Of a stretch of 64,000 nt of DNA, positions 30,826-41,824 are shown piece after piece; within the stretch, counting starts at the first letter, position 1, and every line of letters begins with the position of its first letter. Origin of the DNA: Paguma larvata. Its lineage: Eukaryota > Chordata > Mammalia > Carnivora > Viverridae. The translations under genes were made by a program, and so were the position numbers. The notes under the pieces are model-generated. The model was not told the DNA's origin and ran no database searches. It worked only from the letters and a program-made list of their open reading frames with translations. The DNA lies in the NCBI GenBank assembly GCA_030068075.1, contig CM057826.1, positions 64,391,312-64,455,311 on the forward strand, in the 5' to 3' direction.

Positions 30826-31465
30826 TGAATAATGGCTTCTTCAAAAGATATCCATGTCCTGGGGCACCTGGGTGACTCAGTTGGTTGAGCAACTTGATTT
30901 TGTCTCAAGTCATGATCTCCTAGTTCATGGGTTCAAGCCTTTCATCTCTCTCCGTCTCTCTCTGCCTCTCTCCGCCTTCCCTCAAAATAAATAAATACAC
31001 TTGAAAAGAGAAAAGACATCCCTGTCCTAATCTCTGGAAACTGTGATTGTTCCTTTATGTGGCAAAGACTTGCAGGCGAGATTGAGTTAGAAACCTTGAA
31101 ATGGGATATTATCCTGAATATCTAGATGGGCCCTAGTTACAATCACAAGTACCCTTATAAGAAGGAGGCAGAGGGAGATCTGTTACAGACAGAAGAAGAG
31201 AAGGAAATGTGGCCCCAGAGGCAGAGATTTGTGATGCGGTCATGCAGTCATACGCCAAGGAATGCTAATGGCCACCAGAAGCTGGAGGAAGCAAGAACAG
31301 CTTTTCCTACAGAGCCTACAGAGGCCCTGCTGACATCTTGATTTCTGCCCAGTGATACTGCTTTTAGATTTCTACCCTCTAGAATTGTGAGGAAACTAGT
31401 TTCTTCTGTTTTAGGTCACTAGATTTGTGGTAATTTGTTATAGCACCTTCAGGAAACTAATACAA
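30826..31465 (+). mobile_element. MaLR-type (MLT1-like) LTR, interrupted by a SINE
   Basis: 'TAGGCTGAATAATGGCTTCTTC' opens it, then (after the SINE) 'CCTGTCCTAATCTCTGGAAACTGTGATTG', 'GGGATATTATCCTGAATATCTAGATGGGCCC', 'AAGTACCCTTATAAGAAGGAGGCAG' (TATA-like TTATAAG), 'GCCAAGGAATGCTAATGG', 'TCTAGAATTGTGAGGAAAC', and the end 'GGTAATTTGTTATAGCACC...GAAACTAATACAAGG'. These are MaLR LTR landmarks. A solitary LTR with no internal region beside it. The 71-codon frame at 31126-31341 is a shadow. Confidence 0.75.
30861..31010 (+). mobile_element. SINEC (tRNA-Lys SINE), shortened middle
   Basis: Head TGGGGCACCTGGGTGACTCA, then 'AGTCATGATCTCCTAGTTCATGGGTTCAAGCC', directly into the CT-rich part, then AAAATAAATAAATACACTTG. 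An 18-bp TSD, AAAAGATATCCATGTCCT (30843-30860) and AAAAGACATCCCTGTCCT (31011-31028), brackets it. About 60 bases of the usual middle are missing. Confidence 0.95.
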
Positions 31466-34400
31466 GGCATAGGTTTTTTTCATACCTCCATTTCATCTTA
31501 GTGGCGTGTTGAAGGGTCGGCTAGGTAAATTTAGCATGTGGTCCATATACACAGGAATAACCAGAAGCTTCTCAGTGTGTTTCTAACTGCCATGAAGATG
31601 AGGCAAGGAGGAGAGACTGGACATTTTGCCAGAATAGAAACTTTCCTGATGCTTTGGAGTGACTCACATGTTTCCGTGGGAGGGGTGGGGGGGGTGCTAG
31701 ATTTCAGTCCCTTCATTTTTGGATTTTTGCAAAGAAAGGAAGTATGCCCAAATGACTGTCACTTATCTGGAATTTTTAGAAGTAGCCAACAAAAGCATGA
31801 ATTCTTGATCCGGTCCTATAACTTGGAAGAATTGGGGGTCAGAGGTAGGGAGGATGAGTTATAGCGCACATGCTACATTACTGTTCTTGGTGTGGGAACT
31901 TTACAACTATCCATTTGAGCCTTGTAATTTCTTTCTATGTTACTGTCTTTGTAAGCCTTCATGAAGTCTAAATAAAGGAAGAGGGATTGCTGCTTCCCCA
32001 CCCCCTCTTGCATGTTTGATGCTAATGATGCTTCCCACTTAAGTTGTCTGCATATGAGCCAAAGAATACAGAGAGCTGAGAGGGAGAATGGGTTAGAGCT
32101 GGAGCAGCACAATGTGAGCATCGCGGGGGGAGCAAAGATGAAATGATGGAAGGTGTGTCTTCCTTTCATAGTTAACAAATACTTAGGGAGACTCATGAAC
32201 AGTAAAACTCGGTACCAGAGCCTCTTTTGAAGGAAAGGGTAACCTTCACTCTGCCCCTGCTCTTCCAAGAGTAATCATAATAGGTAAGAAATTATCATGC
32301 ATTAGTAAAGTATGTTCCTGAAAGAGTGATCCCCAAATTTTTTAATTCCTGGAAATAAAAGAATTAAGGCAAAAAGTTTAACATCTAGAATTTGCAACAT
32401 TAAAATCTATAAAAAGGCTAACTATTATTCAGATTTTCTTGATACATTATTAAAGAAATAAATCTCAGAATTTATAACAAAATTGGGACTCAGATACTTT
32501 GTGCAAATTCGATTTTTCTTTTTATTGCGATATATGTATAGGCCTTTAAAAATAATAATGGATAAGAGATGACACATAAAACCAAAATTGACAGGGTAAG
32601 CCAAACAAAATTATATTAGACAGAAGCAAGAAGATGACCATTTTAGGCAGCATGCCCACTGGGCTGTAATTAGGTCTAATGCTGGTGTTTCTGGTACTTC
32701 ATATGCTGCTGGTGGCCAGTGAAAGTTTAAAACACAATCAGAGACATATTCTGCAGTAATAAATTTTACTTTTGCTGTACAGAGACTTGAATATACAAAT
32801 TACTGACCACTAATTCAAAAAACCACTTTTCCCCAAGCATATGACTCCCCTTAACCAATGCATTGCAGTTTCTTGCCAACACTGAAAGAATTCCCTAATA
32901 CCAAGAACTGTATTTCTCGAAAATTTACTGAATGGTGGATAAGCTGATTATTGCTCATAATAAAAGTGGGAAAGAAAGGTTTGGAAAATACAGGGTGTGG
33001 TGAATCATAGGTGAAAAATGTGTGAGTAATAATGAGGGCTGAGATTAATAGATGGCTAGAGTACTAAATGTTGTCCTTAGAGAATTCACAATTCCTTTCT
33101 TCCACTGCCTGCCTTGTTCCAGAAAGATCTTAGGTTTATAGATATTTGCCACTGTCCGTGTGCTCACATGCATGTATGTGTATGTGGGAGGGGGTGGTGG
33201 AGAAAGAAAGATAATACAATTTTGAAGAAAAACAGACAAAAACAACACAAAGACACGGATATTAAAATGGAGCAAGAAATAACATTAATTTTAAAAAATG
33301 CCAACCACAAAGACCCACAAAGGATCTCAAGTTTGTGTCTGATGTTTTAGGAGCTATTCAGAAAAGAAATATATAGAGTCAGTGGTACTTAAGGTATACC
33401 ATATTGTTGGCTCTGGAGGTACAGAAGTATCGCTGAGGCTGGAGACAGGCAGGCATTTCCCGGAGCCTTAATGGAGATGACCATGGTGTGATGTAATGAA
33501 CGACATTCTCAACAGGGTTCTCCTGTGGTGCCGTGGTACATGTTGGAGGGCTGTTGATTATCTAGGCTTCAGTGTATGTCAGTGGTGTCACAGCAGCAGC
33601 AATTCAGCAAAATCGTTCCTATCAGGGGCCGTTACGCTACAAACCTGTACACAAGCCATGTATACCACTAGAGGGAAGAACTAGAATTTGCTTCAGAGGC
33701 AGAAGTGTTCTGGAAAGGAACCAGTAGAGCTTGCACTGCCTTTGTGGACCTTTGTGTTTCTTCAGTGCATGAGAGTCAATAGATGACTAATTGTATTTTC
33801 TTATTCAGAAAAGGAGATGACTTTCTGCATAAAAGCAAGAAAATGGGAAAGACTGAAGCTCATTATATACCTGTAAGCAGCCTATCACCTACTTTCTTAA
33901 TTAGTTGTATAATCCCAGATATAGACCTAGAATGGTTCTTTTTCCTCTGGATGAGTGGGTAAATTATACGACTACAGGCTCAATAAGTATGGGTAAAATA
34001 CAAATATTCCCAAGACAATTCTCCTTGGAATCTACCTAGAACCACCCACATTGCACAACTCCGGAGGGTACCATTTAAATGGAATTTTATGTGACTGTCC
34101 AGGGGTGCCTAGAACAGTGCTACCTAGAAGCTCTAGGAAGATCTTTTGCCAAGGAGCTGATGTGAGGGTTAGAGTTTTCCCCCATTTCAAGCAGGGTAGA
34201 GTGCACACTGATGTTGGATGAGGGATGATGGTCCTTGCCCAAGTAAGCTGAGTTGTTTTTGTCGAGAGAATGGCCAGAACTTCCATAAATCGATAGTGGA
34301 GTTGCAACAGTAACACAGACCAGGGACAGGCCCAGTTGCTACAGGCTCTGTTGAACTGGTGGTTGTTAAACCTTCCCGTAAATATAATTTTCAAAAAAGT

Positions 34401-34510
34401 TAAAAGCATAACTCATACAAATCTAAATAGCTGTCAATAATTGTACTCAACTCCTCAATTAATGAAGGAACCAAGCTCATTGCAAGAGAATTTTGAGAAA
34501 CTGAGCATTT
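31466..34510. other. Low-repeat sequence, 3 kb
   Basis: No gene or confident repeat recognised. Frames at 31538-31864 (plus), 31873-32268 (minus, 131 codons), 33496-33684 (plus) and 34032-34409 (minus, 125 codons) have no domain, signal peptide or splice context that I recognise. A G-rich run (GGGAGGGGTGGGGGGGG) lies at 31679-31695. As one of the longer stretches free of interspersed repeats, it is a reasonable place to look for conserved non-coding elements. Confidence 0.5.
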
Positions 34511-34522
34511 ATAGGAAATTTA

Positions 34523-34934
34523 TTTATTTATTTATTTTATTTTTTTTTAAATTTCTTATTAAGTTTATTTCTTTTTTTTTTAATTTAAAATAGTTTATTT
34601 TCAAATTGGTTTACATAAAACACCCAGTGTTCATCCCAACATGTGCCCTTTTTTAATGCCCATCACCCCCTCTCCCCCCCCATCTCCCTCACCCTCAGTT
34701 TGTTCTTAGTCTTTGAGAGTCTCTTATGTTTTATCTCCCTCCCTCTCTGTGTCTTTTTTTTTCTTTCCCCTCTTCCCCTCCCCCTGGTTTTTGCTTAGTC
34801 TCACCAAGTCCACCTATTCGTGGAAACATATGGTATCTGTCTTTTTCTGACTGACTTATTTCACTTAACATAATACCCTCCAGTTCCATCCATGTTGCTA
34901 CGCATGGCCAGATTTCATTTTTTCTCATTGCCAC
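34523..34934 (-). mobile_element. L1 LINE, short 5'-truncated copy
   Basis: Only the 3'UTR and last ORF2 codons of a young carnivore L1 (minus-strand AMRKNEIWPCVATWMELEG and SQSEKDRYHMF, then stop). The T-rich tail at 34523-34580 includes (TTTA)n. A perfect 12-bp TSD, ATAGGAAATTTA, lies at 34511-34522 and 34935-34946, giving exact borders. Confidence 0.95.
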
Positions 34935-34946
34935 ATAGGAAATTTA

Positions 34947-35800
34947 GTAAGAGAATGTTAAAATAAGACTGTTAAATTAGATTGGAAACTGGTTAATGGC
35001 CTAACATGCAATAAACTGTAACATAGGGAGTTATATTTTCTACAAGATAGAAATCATTTGGATAAAATTTCTTAGCATTCCTTTTATAGAATCGATTGGG
35101 TGCACTCCTGACTCTTATCCAAAGATGCTAGGCATCCTAGTCACAGTAGAGCTCATTAAGCATTGGGATGCTTTTAGGTTTTTAATATCAGTTTTTATTA
35201 ATTTTATCCTGAATGTGTACACAAAGTATTATAGGTAGAAGAGAGATTTTAAAAGTGTGTCAGCTCCTCATGCCCCAGAACTCATCTCTGGGCAATGTGA
35301 TAAAAGGCCAAATAATCCTACTTGAGTGGCTGGACACTTCATAGGTGAGAGACGAGGAAAATTATTTTTCTCTGCTTCTAATGGGGAAGGAGGCAGCTGT
35401 TCCCCTCCCTTCCTGTCTCCTTGGAAACATAATGGGCCTGAATCCTCACTCCAACCCTTTGGTTTATAAATAAAATCCCTCCAGGAGCCAGAATGCCCTG
35501 CGTGCCTTGGCTTTTACCACCAAGAGATGCCTGCAAGTTCTGGGGCTCATTCCTCCTTGAAATATAAATACCTAGGGAGATAACACTCCAGTCTGGGCTG
35601 TAACCATTTGGGGTCTTTTTGGATCAGAGCAATTAGCTCCATCATTAGGGAAACAAATGGTTTCAGATCTAATCCTTATGGTATGTGAAACATGTTTCTA
35701 GGAGAAAGGAAAGCAAATATTTTTTCCTAAGGTTTTTCTGTCTTTATATTGTATACATTCCTGTGTCTCAAGAAGCTAAGACTTTTTGCAGGAACAAATA
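34947..35800. other. Unassigned sequence
   Basis: No gene or confident repeat recognised up to the MER5A element. Confidence 0.45.
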
Positions 35801-35808
35801 CTGTAGGC

Positions 35809-35995
35809 CCGTGGTTCTTAAAATGTGGTCTCTGGACCAGCAGTGTCAGCATCACTGGGAAATTTTTAGAAATACAAGCTTTCGGGCATTATGTTACACC
35901 AGACTTACTGAATTAGAAACTCTGAGGTGGGTCCAGCAAGCTATTTAATGAGCCCCAACGTGATTCTGATACAGGCTACACTTTGAGAACCACTG
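35809..35995 (+). mobile_element. MER5A (hAT-Charlie MITE)
   Basis: Near full-length: starts CCGTGGTTCTTAAAATGTGGTC, then 'GACCAGCAGTGTCAGCATCACTGGGAA', 'TACTGAATTAGAAACTCTGAGGTGGG', 'GTGATTCTGATACAGGC', ends TTTGAGAACCACTG. Terminal inverted repeats are evident. Flanking CTGTAGGC (35801-35808) and CTGTGTGC (35996-36003) agree at six of eight bases, the expected hAT TSD length. A non-autonomous element without coding capacity. Confidence 0.92.
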
Positions 35996-36003
35996 CTGTG
36001 TGC

Positions 36004-37981
36004 CATGTGCTCACGAGCTAGTCCTAATATTCTTCTTCATTTCCTATCGCTGTCTCTTTCCCACCTACCCTGCACCGGCAATTCTGTATCAGTAGACAAA
36101 GTCTGTCTGCCGCCATGATAAGTCTACCCTCATTCTAGTGGGTTTAGTGGTAACCCGAGGAGTAAATTTATAGTTAGAAAGCATTTTAGTAGAAGGAGAA
36201 GGTTATGAGATTCCTGTTTCTGAAGGGGCTTAAAATTAGATGAACAACTACCTAATTTGAACAGTTTAACTGTGGACACCTGAACAGCGGTGGGCTGGCC
36301 TAAAAGACTGTGAATGTTTTTAGTTTCCTCAAGGCAAACAATGTCTGAGAGGCTAAATGATAAAACAGTTTCCTGACTGAAGAGTAACTGAGCAAACCAG
36401 TCCTTGTAGATCAACCATGCAGAAAGCACACTCAGTCTGCTTTTAGATTGCATCAGTACATTTAGGAAATAATAATGACTGCTTTTAAATGCTTCACTGA
36501 TGTTTGTGTGCTTTTAATTGGTTGGAATTCTGGTGTCATCAATCTCTCTAGATACCAGAATCTTTAAAGGTGTTCAGTGGTGTCTGCCAGTTGACTCCTC
36601 GTACCTTCACAGGGGGAACATCAGAATTCTCTTTATCTGAAAATCATGTATTCTTTTACACAAAAGTGGGCTCAATCTGAATGTTGAGAACTCTCTGATA
36701 GGAGAGAAACCACTCCTTTGCTCAAGCATTCTTTCCTTCTGGAAAATTAGTTAATGACATCAGAATATATAAAATTCCATCTCTAAAGTTCCCAAATGAT
36801 CTCTTGAAATTCCCTTGCAGTTTTATGAATCTAAGCAAACGGAACATGTGGGATCAATTACAACATTTCCAAAATTCCTGTTATATTTCCATGAACATAA
36901 ATCTGATTTGCTTGGCTTTGTGACAAAGATCATAAGAAGTACTCCACAACAGAGAAGAAACACATAGTAAGGAAAATATAATTACCAGCATGTGTGTTTT
37001 CTACGCAGCGGCATTCATGTTGACCCAAGAGCAAGTGTGACATAAGAAAAATGTGATAAGGGAAAAAAGAGTCCTAAATTTAGATAATGCGATGCCACTT
37101 AAGATCAAAGAGGGAGTCATCCAGTATAAATGCCAACACAGCACCATAAACACATGTTTCCTTGTTTCTCGTGATGCATGAGTATTGCCCCCTTCCATAA
37201 GTGAGGTTGTTTTTATGGATTGCTGAACCATTCCTTGCAGTACTACACTCTTTGTTGCTTCTGAGATTGGTTTGAAAGGAGCAGTCATTACTTTAAAAAT
37301 CGCCCGCGTTTATTCAGGTTTCTGCAGCCATTTTGTTGAAGCTTTCAAAAGATGTTCCAAATATGAATATCCAAATCTGTGCAAAATACACACATCTTTT
37401 TTTTCCCCCTTTCCTTTTGAGGGCTTGTGATTGGAAGGAAAAAACAGCTGGAACTTCCCTAGAAAGGGAACTTCTCTATATGATGACTCAGTCAGTTGTC
37501 ATTTCTCCTTCTACTCACTTTTCTGGTATCTGTTTTTCTTTGATTTTGAGACTGTTCAACACACCAAATCATGGAAAGTCACTTTAGGTCTTTAGTTTAA
37601 AGGGGCTTTGTGGGTCGACTTGATGGGTCCATAGACATTCTTTACCATATTCTCTGAGTGGGGAGAGGCAGTCTGGCTGTACCTCCTTCAGGTCAATTAA
37701 AAACATTTTTGTGTAACATGACCCTGCTGGGTTGGGTATGCTGACTGTGGCCTAGTGCTTTACCTAAATGCAAATCCATCCACACTGTCTCCAAAAAGGA
37801 AAGCATAGCAAGGGTTGGCAGCTCTTTAGTTCAGGCCCTTGTAACCGCTGTCATGTGATATTCCCTTCGCTCCCTCCAGCCTCCCCCACATCTGTTCCGA
37901 GTGCTCTGGTGTTCTTCCTTGAAGATTTTCTTTTTTCACCAAGCCTGGAATCCTTTTTCATTTGATGATGTTGGTACGCAC

Positions 37982-37983
<2 letters not shown>
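36004..37983. other. Low-repeat sequence, 2 kb
   Basis: No gene or confident repeat. The 107-codon minus frame at 36130-36453 and the 95-codon minus frame at 37001-37288 show no recognisable domain. A short hairpin TTCCCT-AGAA-AGGGAA (about 37455-37470) and a TGACTCAGTCA AP-1-type site (about 37484-37494) lie close together. Confidence 0.5.
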
Positions 37984-38029
<46 letters not shown>

Positions 38030-38044
38030 CGCGCACGTGCGCAT
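37984..38044. repeat. (TG)n(CG)n alternating purine-pyrimidine tract
   Basis: About 19 TG units followed directly by seven CG units and then CACGTGCGCATG. All 60 bases alternate purine and pyrimidine. The CG part survives although CpG is normally lost by deamination. His/Thr- and Cys/Val-repeat frames here are translations of the tract. Confidence 0.97.
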
Positions 38045-39360
38045 GTTGTCTTTCCATAATTCTGGCTGAGGATTCAGATGCAAACTTTCTAGCACTCCTT
38101 TGCTTTCTGGACCCAAAGACAGAACACAGAGTCTTTTATTTTAATGGTTTAAAAACTAATCGCCACGAGGGGAAAATAAACAGGATAATAACATGAGTGA
38201 ACTCCAAAAAGTTAAAAATGGTTTGGAAATCTGTCAAAATTTTGACAGATTTGACACAGACCTTTAGGTCTTTTATCATCCTCCATTTTTATGATCATCT
38301 ACCTTGAGGACCACTTTCTTAGTGGCAGAAGTGTACCCTCATATCTTACTTGTGAGCTAAAGACCCCAAAAAACAAGTCCTGGTATAGCAAAGGAATGAA
38401 AGATGTTGGCTACAGAATATATTTTACTAAAAACATGCTCAGCCAAAGGGTAGAGGAGACACAGATTTTGTTATACAATTGATTTCTAAAAATTAACTCA
38501 AGTCTCCATAGTAGGATTTCTTAATTAAAGCAGGGCTTAGAAAATAGAAAGCAAATTCCATTTCATTACTGAAACAGAACAGAATATAACCTTGCCTTGC
38601 AGCTAAAAATAAAGGACTAAGGTGATTCCTGAGGGTGTCTTTGTAGATTCAGTACCATCATAACTAAGATTTACAAATACCACGTTCTATACTGCTCCAA
38701 GAAAACCAGGGTGATCATCTCCCTGTTTGCTCCATTGTCCTTCTGACTTGTGTAATTTGTGTACTTGTACGCTGTTACTATTTATCCTTCCTTTCCACCT
38801 AGCACAGTTTCATGATTTCTGGAAATATGTTTCTTTGTGATTGCCTGGCATTCAGTGATATGTCCCAAACCTAATATTGTGCTCTTCCTTAGGAAAGAAA
38901 CTAATGCTAACTATAAAGTTAACTACAGCACAGTAAACCATCCACATTTTATGGTTCTAAGTTTTTATTCTTGGCAGTAGAAATATGCTTGGTAGTTAAT
39001 TTTACATCAGGCTGCAACCCAAGAGTTTGTGTCTGACAGCTTTAAATAGAGAAAATGAGTATTTTTAAAACAACCCAGCAACTATTGGTATGAATCAAGT
39101 AATTTTGGGCTACAAATGGATAGTGAGTAAAATCTACTCTATTCTGCAATTTTTCTGCAACTACCTGCTCCTGACGTGAAAGGAAAAGTGGGCATTAAAT
39201 TTAGAACACACACTTTTTTAGCTGTGAGGGTGCCTTTGAGACCTGGTCCTCACCTACACAGAAGCAGGTAAGACGAGAGTTCTTGCACTGAGCTTCCGTT
39301 GGCTTCCTGAGTACCGGCTGCCCAGGATGGTGAAGCAGGAAAGACCTAAATTTGACTTCC
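38045..39360. other. Low-repeat sequence
   Basis: No gene recognised. Contains a perfect 26-bp palindrome (38227-38252) and a weak exon-like signal at 39222-39267. Confidence 0.45.
38227..38252. repeat. Perfect 26-bp palindrome
   Basis: Half-sites AAATCTGTCAAAA and its exact reverse complement TTTTGACAGATTT meet with no spacer. The flanking G on each side breaks the symmetry. TGTCA/TGACA cores resemble TALE-homeodomain (MEIS/TGIF) sites on both arms. Confidence 0.95.
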
Positions 39361-39364
39361 TATC

Positions 39365-39475
39365 TTAGGCCTAATACTAGAACCTACCTCGCAGGGTATC
39401 GTTAAGATTAAATGAGAAATACATGTAAAATTCTTAGCACAGAGCTGACACATCCCACTCAGCAAATGTTCTACC
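39365..39475 (+). repeat. MIR SINE, 3' part
   Basis: 'AATACTAGAACCTACCTCGCAGGGTATCGTTAAGATTAAATGAGAAATACATGTAAAATTCTTAGCACAGAGCTGACAC' follows the MIR pattern 'tagtacctacctcatagggttgttgtgaggattaaatgagttaatacatgtaaagcgcttagaacagtgcctggcac'. Confidence 0.85.
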
Positions 39476-39485
39476 CATCATTATT

Positions 39486-39560
39486 ACTGGCTGTGTCCTC
39501 GGGCAATTTACATAGACTTTCTGAGTCTCAGTTTCCTCATCCACAAGATTCAGAATGTAT
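39486..39560 (+). repeat. MIR SINE, core part
   Basis: 'TGGCTGTGTCCTCGGGCAATTTACATAGACTTTCTGAGTCTCAGTTTCCTCATCCACAAGAT' matches the MIR core 'agctgtgtgaccttgggcaagttacttaacctctctgtgcctcagtttcctcatctgtaaaat'. It follows a MIR 3' part, so it is either a second MIR or a rearranged copy. Confidence 0.85.
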
Positions 39561-40789
39561 GAATCCTTACTTTATCATTGTTGGGTTGTAAAGACAAGGG
39601 TATACACTGAGGAAACAGAGTCAGTCCTCACTATCTTTTGGTTCCCTCTCCTGAAGAGTTCCAAAGAGTATAGCTTTTCTGTGCTGGGCCAAGAAATGTT
39701 ACCATGTAACTATTTCATTGGGAGGATGCCAGCAGGAAGCAACTTTGTTTAATGATTTATTTTTGCTTTGTCCTTGAGCCTTTTATGTCTGATGTCCCTT
39801 CTCCACTCCAGGAAGTTGTCGTAGACAGAACTCACAGAATTCTAGGCATTTTCAGGAATTAGAGACAGTCTCAAGTTCAGATGTTAGAAAGTTCTGTCTT
39901 GTCTAAATCCAAACCTCTGTCTCTTACCAATTAAAAACTTTACTAGCTTGCTCCTGACCTAGGCTTGGAAACCCATATTGGGCAAGAGGAGCACAGTTTG
40001 CCTGTTGATCACCCCTCCTGGGTTTTTCACTTCTACATCCCTGAAGCTGTTTGCCCTCTTCTCACCCTCACCCTGGAAGAACCACAGAGAGGGCAGGGGA
40101 CATGGGAGTATACACTGGCCAAGCTGGTGTTGGTGTCTCTGCATGGTGGTTGCCCAGATGTTCTTTCTTCCTCTCACAGAACACTCAGGTGAGTTTTTAG
40201 GCAGCTACACTGTAGGGAACCTTCCGCCTGCAGTTCCTTGATGCAGGTGATGTTTGTCTTGCTGATGCTTTCTGATTGCTCCCGGTCCAGCCTCTGATGG
40301 TCCACTACACTCTCCTTCTGGGGAAGCCAGTTCCCTGTGGACCCTGTTGTTGCCTGCCATTGGTGGATGTGTGCCTTCTCCACCAGGGCTCCCCTCACCC
40401 TCCATCAGGGCCAGCTGGTATCTTCCGGAGATGGTCATAAACCAAGCTCTATGACCTCCTACTCCTGGGGGAGATGATCAGTTTCTCCCAAGATCTCCCT
40501 CCCCCATGCCCTGCTGCAGGCCTATGCTGGAGCCCGTGAGGCCTCTTGACTTAGCACCAATGCCCTCTTTATTTGTTCTCATCTTCTATCATAGATACGT
40601 GACGGTGGTCATGGGTGGGTGATTGGAGGGTATAGAGCCAGTGTGATAGTGAATTCAGTGTAGATGGTCTGGCGGCTCAGCTTTGGTGTACAAACTCTTA
40701 ATACCCACTGTCTTTAGCTTTGGGGCCTGAACTGAGACTTGTAAGCAACAGGGACAGATGCACTTAAAATCTGGTTACATTAAGAACAA
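39561..40789. other. GC-richer block, unidentified
   Basis: From about 39960 to 40760 base composition rises well above the AT-rich surroundings. Open frames overlap on both strands (39965-40241 plus; 40174-40438 minus), which follows from few A/T-rich stops. Splice-like signals exist (TTCTTTCTTCCTCTCACAG near 40166-40184; CAGGTGAGT near 40188-40196). I recognise no family or protein. It could be an old LTR, a decayed gene piece or a regulatory element. Confidence 0.4.
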
Positions 40790-41117
40790 ACAAACAACAG
40801 CAATAGCAAAAGAGAGAAACAGACTTGTAAATATAGAGAACAAACTAGTGGTTGCCAGAAGCAGGAAGGTGGGGGATAGGCAAATAGATGAGGGGGATTG
40901 AGAGGTACAAATTTCCAGTTATGAAATAAATAAGTCATAGGAATGAAAAGTACAGCATAGGGAATACAGTCAGTAATATGGTAATAACTTTGTATGGTGA
41001 CAGATGGTAGCTATACTTATTGTGGTGAGCATTTCATAATGTATATAATTGTCAAATCATGTTGTTTACCTGATACTAATATTATTTGTCAACTATATTT
41101 TAATTAAAAATTTAAAA
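40790..41117 (+). mobile_element. Carnivore L1 3' end, 5'-truncated, plus strand
   Basis: 'ATAGAGAACAAACTAGTGGTTGCCAGAAG', 'GAGGTACAAATTTCCAGTTATGAAATAAATAAGTCATAGG', 'AATGAAAAGTACAGCATAGGGAATACAGTCAG', 'TTGTATGGTGACAGATGGTAGC', 'GTGGTGAGCATTTCATAATG' and the end 'TCAACTATATTTTAATTAAAAATTTAAAA' are the 3'UTR of older carnivore L1s. Short flanking AAGAACAA repeats (40782-40789 and 41118-41125) may be the TSD. One of only two L1 pieces reading on the plus strand. Confidence 0.85.
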
Positions 41118-41400
41118 AAGAACAAGCTCAGTTTTGTTCCATTTATTTTGAGAGGGAATAAAAGCTCCATCTACACATTAAAATTTACACATTAAGACAT
41201 AAATAAGAAAGTGATTATTCCAGGTACAAAAGCACACATTTAAATTATTTTAGTTATAAATGCTAGTTCTTAATTAGGAGTTTGTTTAAATATCATTAAT
41301 TATTTCACAGAGGCTAGAGAAATAACTAAATAAAAAAAATTTTTTTTTGAGGAGCCATGTCTCAGGAGATCAATAAGAAACTTAAAAATTTCTGGAGTGG

Positions 41401-41617
41401 GGGCGCCTGGGTGGCTCAGTCGGTTAAGCGGCCGACTTCAGCTCAGGTCATGATCTCACGGTCTGTTAGTTTGAGCCCCGTGTCAGGTTCTGTGCTGCTG
41501 CCTCAGAGCCTGGAGCCTGCTTCGGATTCTGTGCGTCCCTCTCTCTCTCTGCCCTTCCCCTGCTCACACTCTGTCTCTGTGTCTCTCAAAAATAAATAAA
41601 TGTTAAAAAAATTAAAA
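41401..41617 (+). mobile_element. SINEC_Fc-type SINE, youngest-looking copy
   Basis: The closest copy to the felid consensus: GGGCGCCTGGGTGGCTCAGT CGGTTAAGC, intact CpGs (GCGCC, CGGTTAAGCGGCCGAC, CACGGTC), GGTCATGATCTCACGG, 'CTGGAGCCTGCTTCGGATTCTG', CT-rich middle, tail AAAAATAAATAAATGTTAAAA. TSD: AAAAATTTCTGGAGTGG (41384-41400) and AAAAATTTCTGGAAGTGG (41618-41635), differing by one inserted A. Confidence 0.97.
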
Positions 41618-41824
41618 AAAAATTTCTGGAAGTGGAAGGGACACATAAGTCAGTAGGGATATAATGCAATTCTTTTTAAAAGGCCCATATTTTCAGAAAA
41701 ACTCTATATATCTTATATAGGTAGATTGGTATAATTTTTCTCCCAGGCATCATAAGTGGGTAAAAAAAGAAAGCTCACTGAACTATGCAATCTTACCTTG
41801 CCTTGCCTTACATGCAACCTACTG

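Noticed and set aside
31679..31695. G-rich run as a second G-quadruplex
   Set aside because: Only three G-runs unless the G8 run is split; weaker than the motif at 61405 and left as a note.
31873..32268. Open frame of 131 codons on the minus strand
   Set aside because: Contains hydrophobic stretches but no recognisable family, and overlapping opposite-strand frames nearby; no gene signals.
40160..40200. Acceptor and donor pair inside the GC-richer block as an exon
   Set aside because: The strongest acceptor and the donor are only nine bases apart; reported only as part of the block.
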